Shown piece after piece: positions 47,355 to 51,732 of a stretch of 51,732 nucleotides of DNA (position 1 is the stretch's first letter; each line of letters opens with the position of its first letter). The stretch is taken from positions 1 to 51,732 of the forward strand of contig NZ_URDP01000011.1 of the NCBI RefSeq assembly GCF_900546705.1, read 5' to 3'. The translations under genes were made by a program, and so were the position numbers. Under the pieces are notes generated by a model. The model did no database searches. It was given only the letters and a program-made list of their open reading frames with translations, and was not told where the DNA came from. This stretch comes from an uncultured Oscillibacter sp. (lineage in GTDB: Bacteria; Bacillota; Clostridia; Oscillospirales; Oscillospiraceae).

Positions 47355-48317
47355 TCAAAACGAGGGCGCGTTCACTTCCGTCGTCCCGCAGGCCTCCGCC
47401 ACCCGCAGCTTGGCGCTGCGGGCCCGGGGATTTTCCTCCAGCTCTTGGGCGCCGGAGACAATGGGCTTGCGGGTCAAAATCCGTATCCGCGGCTTTTTCC
47501 CGCACACACACACGGGAAATTCCGGCGGGCAGGTGCATCCCCTGGCCATCTCCTGCATGGACCGCTTGACGATGCGGTCCTCCAGAGAGTGGAAGGTGAT
47601 GACGGCCAAATGTCCGCCGGGGCGGAGGTTGTCCACCGCCGAAGAGAGCATGGGGGGCAGCTCGTCCAGCTCGCCGTTGACGGCGATGCGGATGGCCTGA
47701 AAGCTGCGCTTGGCCGGGTGCTGCTTTTCCCGCAGCGCCGCCGGCGGCATGGCCCCCTTGATGATGTCCACTAATTCCAAAGTCGTCTCCACAGGCTTTG
47801 TCTCCCGGGCGCGGACGATGGCCCGGGCGATGGCGGGGGCGTAGCGCTCCTCACCGTAGTCGTAGAGGATACGGCGCAGCTCGTCGCCGCTCCAGGTATT
47901 GACGATCTCATAGGCCGTCAGGGCCGCGGAGCGGTCCATGCGCATGTCCAGGGGGGCGTCGTGCATGTAGGAAAAGCCCCGGGACGCGTCGTCCAGCTGG
48001 GGCGAGGAGACGCCCAGGTCGAAGAGCATGCCGTCGGCCCCTTCCACGCCGCACTCCTTCAGCACCTCCCCCAGCCGGGAGAAGTTGCTGTGGACCAGCG
48101 TCACGCGGTCCAGGTAGGGCGCCAGCCGGACGCGCGCCGCGTCGATGGCGGCCATGTCCCGGTCGATGCAGATGAGCCGGCCGCTCGTCAGCCGTTTTGC
48201 GATCTCCAGGGAGTGGCCGGCCCGGCCCAGGGTGCCGTCCACATAGATTCCGTCCGGGCGGATGTGCAGGGCCTGGATGCACTCTTCCAGCAGCACAGGC
48301 CGATGGGTGTATTCCAC
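47355..48317 (-). CDS. rsmH: 16S rRNA (cytosine-1402 N4) methyltransferase RsmH
   Basis: A 320-residue enzyme (family about 310). Start GTG 48317 with GGGGGTGAGG upstream. Motifs: HRPVLLEECIQAL, VDGTLGRAGHS (SAM), DLGVSSPQLDDASRGFSY, and SLEDRIVKRSM near the end. It methylates N4 of C1402, complementing RsmI. Six bases separate it from mraZ upstream and 36 from ftsL downstream. Confidence 0.96.
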   Translation of the reverse strand: MEYTHRPVLLEECIQALHIRPDGIYVDGTLGRAGHSLEIAKRLTSGRLICIDRDMAAIDAARVRLAPYLDRVTLVHSNFSRLGEVLKECGVEGADGMLFDLGVSSPQLDDASRGFSYMHDAPLDMRMDRSAALTAYEIVNTWSGDELRRILYDYGEERYAPAIARAIVRARETKPVETTLELVDIIKGAMPPAALREKQHPAKRSFQAIRIAVNGELDELPPMLSSAVDNLRPGGHLAVITFHSLEDRIVKRSMQEMARGCTCPPEFPVCVCGKKPRIRILTRKPIVSGAQELEENPRARSAKLRVAEACGTTEVNAPSF

Positions 48318-48323
48318 GTGCCC

Positions 48324-48767
48324 TCACCCCCGGTTCCGGCGGACACGGGCCAGGGCATCCATGGCCGCCGCCATATCGTTGTTTTCCAGCATGGACTTCT
48401 CCCGGGCCGACCAGGTATCCTCGTCCCAGATCTCGGCAAAGGTATTCATGCCCACGATGGTTGCCGTCTTTTTCAGCCCCGCGTACTTGCGCAGCGTGGC
48501 GGGGATCAGCACCCGCCCCTGGCCGTCGGGCTCGCAGGGCACCGCGTTGGCGTAGAGGAGGGTCAGGGCCCGGGCCTCGGTGTAGGGCAGCTCGTCCATG
48601 TCCTCGGACATCTGCTCCCACTTGGCCTCCGGGTAGATGGTCAGGCACCCCTCGGCGCCGATGGTGATGTAAAACAGGCTTCCCAGGGCCTCCCGCATGG
48701 CGGAGGGGATCACCAGGCGGCCCTTGGAGTCGATGCTGTTGTTGGATTTTCCCATCAGCCGCGCCAT
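48324..48767 (-). CDS. mraZ: Transcriptional regulator MraZ
   Basis: A 147-residue protein with two tandem AbrB-like domains: NNSIDSKGRLVIPSAMRE (1-70) and DGQGRVLIPATLRKYAGL (about 75-147). MraZ forms a ring that binds repeated GTGGG boxes before its own gene and tunes the dcw cluster. Start at 48767 is chosen for the AAAGGGGGG site; ATG at 48755 lacks one. First gene of the cluster, with promoter and boxes 60-125 bases upstream. Confidence 0.94.
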   Translation of the reverse strand: MARLMGKSNNSIDSKGRLVIPSAMREALGSLFYITIGAEGCLTIYPEAKWEQMSEDMDELPYTEARALTLLYANAVPCEPDGQGRVLIPATLRKYAGLKKTATIVGMNTFAEIWDEDTWSAREKSMLENNDMAAAMDALARVRRNRG

Positions 48768-48827
48768 GGCCGCGCCCCCCTTTTGCCCGTTTTCGGGGGC
48801 AACTTTGGGCGCGAATGCCACTTTGCT

Positions 48828-48852
48828 GCCTCAACTACCCACAATTCCCCAC
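48828..48852 (-). promoter_or_regulatory. MraZ-binding repeats
   Basis: Minus strand GTGGG at 48852-48848 and at 48842-48838, exactly ten bases apart, then a degenerate GAGGC at 48832-48828. The array covers the expected start site of the mraZ promoter, matching known MraZ autorepression. Confidence 0.7.
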
Positions 48853-48863
48853 CGTTAATTTCG

Positions 48864-48892
48864 AGTATAAGCGATCTAATTCAGGATTGCAA
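48864..48892 (-). promoter_or_regulatory. Promoter of the dcw cluster (mraZ)
   Basis: Minus strand TTGCAA (48892-48887), 17-base spacer, TATACT (48869-48864). The rest of 48893-49010 shows no gene or other signal. Confidence 0.65.
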
Positions 48893-49010
48893 GGATTTTT
48901 TTCCGACCTGAAACCGGGAAAAACGGGAGATTTTCCCTAAAAACCTGTCTAAATTCGGCATTTAAAACAGGTGTTCGATTGTCCTGTGGGAAGTTTACGT
49001 AAAATCGCAA

Positions 49011-49046
49011 ACGGCCTCCGGCACAAGATCTTGTGCCGGAGGCCGT
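49011..49046 (-). terminator. 36-base perfect palindrome, terminator of the rsmD operon
   Basis: ACGGCCTCCGGCACAAGA is followed at once by its exact complement (49029-49046); no spacer. On the minus strand it is followed by TTTGCGATTTTA, a broken T-tract. As RNA it would form a very stable hairpin ending the coaD/coiled-coil unit. Confidence 0.7.
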
Positions 49047-49147
49047 ATTTTCTGCACTTTTTTCTCAACATTTCGGAAAACGGAAAAAAGTTTCCCCAAA
49101 TGTTTCGTCGTTTTTTACAAAATTTTTTCCGTTATGGTCGACCCCGC

Positions 49148-49675
49148 TCAGGTCTCGTCGGCGTCGTCGGAACGCTCGGTCTTTCCGTCCAGCTTGTCCC
49201 GCTGCTCCTGCATCTTGGCGGCAGAGGCGGAGCGGAACCGGACCCGGGACTGCTTGACCTCGTCCAGAGCGGCCTGGACGGCCTCCTCCGTGCGGGCCAG
49301 GGCGTCCTCGGCGTACTCGTTGGCCACCTGGTAGAGCTGGCGGGAGCGGTCCTCGGCCCGGGCGATGATCTGGCGGGCCTTCTCCTTGGCGGCGTAGAGC
49401 ACCTCGCTTTCGGAGACCTTGGTCTTGGCCTCCAGCTCCGCCTGGCGCATCATGCGGTCCACGTCCCGCTTGGCGTCGTCCACGAACTTCTCCCGGGCGG
49501 AGAGGAGCTCCTGGGCCCGCTTGATCTCCACAGGCAGCTGGGCCCGCAGCTCATCCAGCAGGTCCAGCATCTCGTCCCGGTCCACCATGCTCATGTTGGG
49601 CTTGAGGGCGGGGGACTTGGCGTCCTCGATCCGCTCGTAGATCATGTCGATCAGTCGGTTGATATCATTGGCCAT
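49148..49675 (-). CDS. Coiled-coil protein, DivIVA/ATP-synthase-b-like, unknown function
   Basis: A 175-residue, highly charged, helical protein with long heptad stretches (EIKRAQELLSAREKFVDDAK, EKARQIIARAEDRSRQL) and no membrane segment. It opens ANDINRLIDMIYERIEDAKS. ATG 49675 is nine bases after AGGAAGG and is preferred to ATG 49684, which touches that site. It overlaps the coaD end by 11 bases. Homologues next to coaD in Clostridia are usually left as hypothetical or DivIVA-like; a scaffold or envelope role is possible but unshown. Confidence 0.72.
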   Translation of the reverse strand: MANDINRLIDMIYERIEDAKSPALKPNMSMVDRDEMLDLLDELRAQLPVEIKRAQELLSAREKFVDDAKRDVDRMMRQAELEAKTKVSESEVLYAAKEKARQIIARAEDRSRQLYQVANEYAEDALARTEEAVQAALDEVKQSRVRFRSASAAKMQEQRDKLDGKTERSDDADET

Positions 49676-50171
49676 TTGGCTCATCCTTCCTTTTCTCTGT
49701 CAGCTCCCGCACCAGGGGAATGATGGACGCGGGGAGATATTTTTCCAGGGGCTGGCCGTAGCGGATCATCTCCCGGGCCATGGAGGAGCTGAAGTGCTGG
49801 TAGGCCGGGGAGGCGGGCAGCAGCATGGTCTCCAGCCCCGGCTGGATGTCCTGGTTGATCTGGGCCAGCTGGTATTCCACGTCGAAGTCCGACGTGTTGC
49901 GCACGCCCCGGACGATGGCGGCGGCGTGGCGGCAGACGGCGTAGTCCGCCAGAAGGCCGGAGAAGAGCTCCGCCTCCACGTTGGGCAGCTCCGCCACGGC
50001 GGTGCGCACCAGCAAAAGCTTTTCCTCCGGGGTGAACATTTGGTTTTTCTTTTCCGCGTTGGGGCTGACGCACACATACACCTTGTCGAAGCAGGCGGCG
50101 CTGCGGCGGATGATGTCCAGGTGGCCCAGGGTGATGGGGTCAAAGCTGCCCGAGCAAACGGCTGTTTTCAT
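49665..50171 (-). CDS. coaD: Phosphopantetheine adenylyltransferase CoaD
   Basis: A 168-residue nucleotidyltransferase of usual length. CSGSFDPITLGHLDII holds the T/HxGH motif; RGVRNTSDFDVEYQLA and FSSSMAREMIRYG are family signatures. It adenylates 4'-phosphopantetheine to dephospho-CoA, the rate-controlling step of CoA synthesis. Four bases separate it from rsmD, the usual partner in Bacillota. Confidence 0.96.
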   Translation of the reverse strand: MKTAVCSGSFDPITLGHLDIIRRSAACFDKVYVCVSPNAEKKNQMFTPEEKLLLVRTAVAELPNVEAELFSGLLADYAVCRHAAAIVRGVRNTSDFDVEYQLAQINQDIQPGLETMLLPASPAYQHFSSSMAREMIRYGQPLEKYLPASIIPLVRELTEKRKDEPNGQ

Positions 50172-50175
50172 GGGG

Positions 50176-50739
50176 TCATTCCTCGTTTTGTTCGTTTCCG
50201 CCCCGGCGGTACATGGTCACGGCGATCTTGCCGTAGCGGTAGGTCCGCTGGAGCCGGTAGGGCGCGGAGAGGGCGGGAAGCGCCTTCTGCGCCGGGTGTT
50301 CCGCCATTATTATACCATGCGGGGAGAGAATGTCAAACCTGGCGATGTGGGCAATGGCGGGCTCCAGGAGGCCGGCGGCGTAGGGCGGGTCCAGGAAAAT
50401 AATGTCAAACTTCTCCCGCAGTCCCTTCAAAAATTCCATGGAGTCGGCGCTCACCACCCTTGCCCTGTCGGCAAGGTCCGTGACCTTCAGGTTGTCCCGG
50501 ATGAGCTTCACCGCGTCGGGCCGCCGGTCCACGAACACGGCCTGGGCGGCGCCCCGGCTCAGGCACTCGATGCCCAGCTGGCCGGTGCCGGCGAACAGGT
50601 CCAGCACCCGGCGGCCCTCGATGTCGAATTGCAGGGCGTTGAACATGCCCTCCTTGACCCGGTCGGTGGTGGGACGGGTCTCCATCCCCTCCAGCTCTCC
50701 CAGGCGGCGGCCTCTGGCCGTGCCGGTAATCACGCGCAT
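50176..50739 (-). CDS. rsmD: 16S rRNA (guanine-966 N2) methyltransferase RsmD
   Basis: A 187-residue enzyme: RVITGTARGRRLGEL and RPTTDRVKEGMFNAL at the start, SAM motif VLDLFAGTGQLGIECLSRGA and the catalytic IIFLDPPYAAG. The start is chosen at 50739 because GGGGAAAGGG lies just upstream and the family begins MRVI. It modifies the 30S head. First gene of rsmD-coaD-coiled-coil. Confidence 0.95.
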   Translation of the reverse strand: MRVITGTARGRRLGELEGMETRPTTDRVKEGMFNALQFDIEGRRVLDLFAGTGQLGIECLSRGAAQAVFVDRRPDAVKLIRDNLKVTDLADRARVVSADSMEFLKGLREKFDIIFLDPPYAAGLLEPAIAHIARFDILSPHGIIMAEHPAQKALPALSAPYRLQRTYRYGKIAVTMYRRGGNEQNEE

Positions 50740-50794
50740 TCCCTTTCCCCTTTCCCGGGGGGCACAAGGGGCCCCGCCGCATAAACTGTCCCCT

Positions 50795-50823
50795 ATTTTA
50801 CGGCAAAGGCGGCCGCATTTCAA
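50795..50823 (-). promoter_or_regulatory. Promoter of rsmD operon
   Basis: Minus strand TTGAAA (50823-50818), 17-base spacer, TAAAAT (50800-50795). Confidence 0.65.
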
Positions 50824-50858
50824 TAGCCCCAGGCAGGTTTTGCCGGTGTTTTTAGGGC

Positions 50859-50887
50859 TTGTGCTTTCCGGCGGTATCGTTTATAAT
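50859..50887 (+). promoter_or_regulatory. Promoter of asp23-fakA operon
   Basis: TTGTGC (50859-50864), 17-base spacer, TATAAT (50882-50887). An overlapping TATACT at 50887-50892 is a second possible -10. Divergent from the rsmD promoter. Confidence 0.65.
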
Positions 50888-50983
50888 ATACTTCTAAAAG
50901 TGTATACTGCTTTTGGCACGGTCAAGGCAACCGGCGCGGCCTCTCCCGCGCCGTGACAATACTGGGAAAGAAAGGACGTTCTC

Positions 50984-51334
50984 ATGATTCAATTCAAATC
51001 CGATCAAGGTGAGATCTCCGTCAGCAGCGCCGTATTTTCCAACATCACCGGCATTGCCGCCACCAACTGCTTCGGCGTCAAGGGCATGGCCTACCGCTCC
51101 ATGACCGACGGCCTGGTGCACCTGCTGCGCCGGGAGGCCATGAGCAAGGGCGTGAGCATCACCTATCACGACGACAACTCCATTTCCATCGAGCTCCACA
51201 TCATTGTGGAAAACGGCGTCAACCTCCCGGCTGTGTGCAGCTCCATTATGAATGAGGTGCGCTATGTCGTCACCAAGAACACCGGCGTCACCGTGAAGGC
51301 TGTGGACGTGTGTGTGGATTCCATGACGCTGTGA
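50984..51334 (+). CDS. Asp23/Gls24-family protein
   Basis: A 116-residue protein with the Asp23 fold signature: GEISVSSAVFSNITGIAATN, CFGVKGMA, ELHIIVENGVNLPAVCSSIM and VKAVDVCVDSM. Family members are small, abundant envelope-stress or lipid-metabolism-linked proteins found beside fakA, as here. AAAGGA lies nine bases upstream of the ATG. Confidence 0.92.
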   Translation: MIQFKSDQGEISVSSAVFSNITGIAATNCFGVKGMAYRSMTDGLVHLLRREAMSKGVSITYHDDNSISIELHIIVENGVNLPAVCSSIMNEVRYVVTKNTGVTVKAVDVCVDSMTL

Positions 51335-51350
51335 GGGAGGAAACGAACGA

Positions 51351-51732
51351 ATGAACGAACAGATCACCGGCGCGGTGTTCAAGCGGATGGTGCTCCACGG
51401 CGCCGCCGCCATCACCGCCCAGAAGCAGGCCATCAACGACCTGAACGTGTTCCCTGTGCCTGACGGCGACACCGGCACCAACATGTCCATGACCATCGGC
51501 GCCGCCGTCACGGAGCTGGGGAAGGCCGCCCCCGCCACCGTGGACCAGGCGGCCTCCGTCACCGCCTCCGCCCTGCTGCGGGGCGCCCGGGGCAACTCCG
51601 GCGTCATTTTGTCCCTTTTGTTCCGGGGCCTCTCCAAGGCCCTCAAGGGCCACGAGAGCGCGGACGCCGCCACGTTTGCCGCCGCCATGCAGGAGGGCGT
51701 CTCCGCCGCCTACAAGGCGGTGATGAAGCCCG
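51351..51732 (+). CDS. fakA: DAK2-domain fatty acid kinase FakA-like, 3' part beyond window
   Basis: The first 127 codons are visible: NEQITGAVFKRMVLHGAAAI, the nucleotide/magnesium motif NVFPVPDGDTGTNMSMT and LLRGARGNSGVILS, as in the DhaL/DAK2 domain. FakA phosphorylates fatty acids held by FakB, feeding exogenous or recycled acyl chains to phospholipid synthesis. GGGAGG lies ten bases upstream; the asp23 gene precedes it by 16 bases. The protein continues past base 51732. Confidence 0.92.
   Translation, partial: MNEQITGAVFKRMVLHGAAAITAQKQAINDLNVFPVPDGDTGTNMSMTIGAAVTELGKAAPATVDQAASVTASALLRGARGNSGVILSLLFRGLSKALKGHESADAATFAAAMQEGVSAAYKAVMKP

Noticed and set aside
44022..47774. 1250-codon open frame on the plus strand opposite murE, ftsI and ftsL
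   Set aside because: Runs across several well-supported minus-strand genes; it is low-complexity Gly/Val/His-rich and arises from codon bias.

Overview
The window reads as chromosome of a GC-rich, endospore-forming member of the Bacillota, most likely a clostridial gut commensal of the Oscillospiraceae type (Flavonifractor/Lawsonibacter/Intestinimonas-like; this placement is inference). The sequence shows strong AGGAGG-type ribosome binding sites, sigma-A promoters, many U-tract hairpin terminators and a dense set of sporulation genes (spo0A, spoIVB, spmA-spmB, gerM, cwlJ-gerQ, an abrB homologue, and an ftsI/spoVD-type PBP). GTG and TTG starts are common. No tRNA, rRNA, CRISPR array, transposase or integrase was recognised.

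Layout. 1-5.9 kb: myo-inositol use. iolE and iolB run leftwards; a ribose/inositol-type ABC transporter (lipoprotein, double ATPase, permease) runs rightwards from a shared 570-base control region. 6-9.1 kb: a ComEC-like metallo-beta-lactamase-fold hydrolase and an unrecognised 606-residue membrane protein. 9.1-13.3 kb: diaminopimelate/lysine genes of the acetylase branch (aminotransferase, M20 deacetylase, dapB, dapH). 13.3-17 kb: the heat-shock operon ctsR-mcsA-clpC with CtsR boxes but no mcsB. 17-19.3 kb: a two-cluster ferredoxin, an RNA methyltransferase pair ending in rsmI, and abrB. 19.4-25.1 kb: spmA-spmB, a response regulator/histidine kinase/GerM-lipoprotein operon, and a D-Ala-D-Ala carboxypeptidase. 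25.1-30.2 kb: nitroreductase, cwlJ-gerQ, a glycosyltransferase, a TSCPD protein and a PadR/DUF2812 pair. 30.4-35.3 kb: spo0A and spoIVB, normally neighbours, separated by a NUDIX gene, an AT-richer acyltransferase bounded by a perfect 29-base direct repeat, and two small membrane proteins. 35.5-48.8 kb: the division and cell wall cluster on the minus strand (mraZ, rsmH, ftsL, ftsI/spoVD, murE, mraY, ftsW, murG, murA, ftsQ, ftsZ). 49.1-51.7 kb: rsmD-coaD-coiled-coil protein, and the start of an asp23-fakA operon.

How the parts fit. The dap genes make the meso-diaminopimelate that the murE product, which carries the DNPR motif typical of meso-DAP ligases, adds to peptidoglycan precursors. The dcw products build septal wall, and the sporulation genes reuse that machinery. 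The strongest unusual signals are: (1) the acyltransferase cassette at 31939-33119, whose flanking repeat duplicates the 3' end of the NUDIX gene; (2) a second, synonymously diverged copy of the murE 3' end beyond a cluster of small hairpins, at the place where murF is expected; (3) a regulator-kinase-GerM lipoprotein operon laid out like actinobacterial mtrA-mtrB-lpqB; and (4) a PadR-type operator made of four 7-base half-sites around a promoter.
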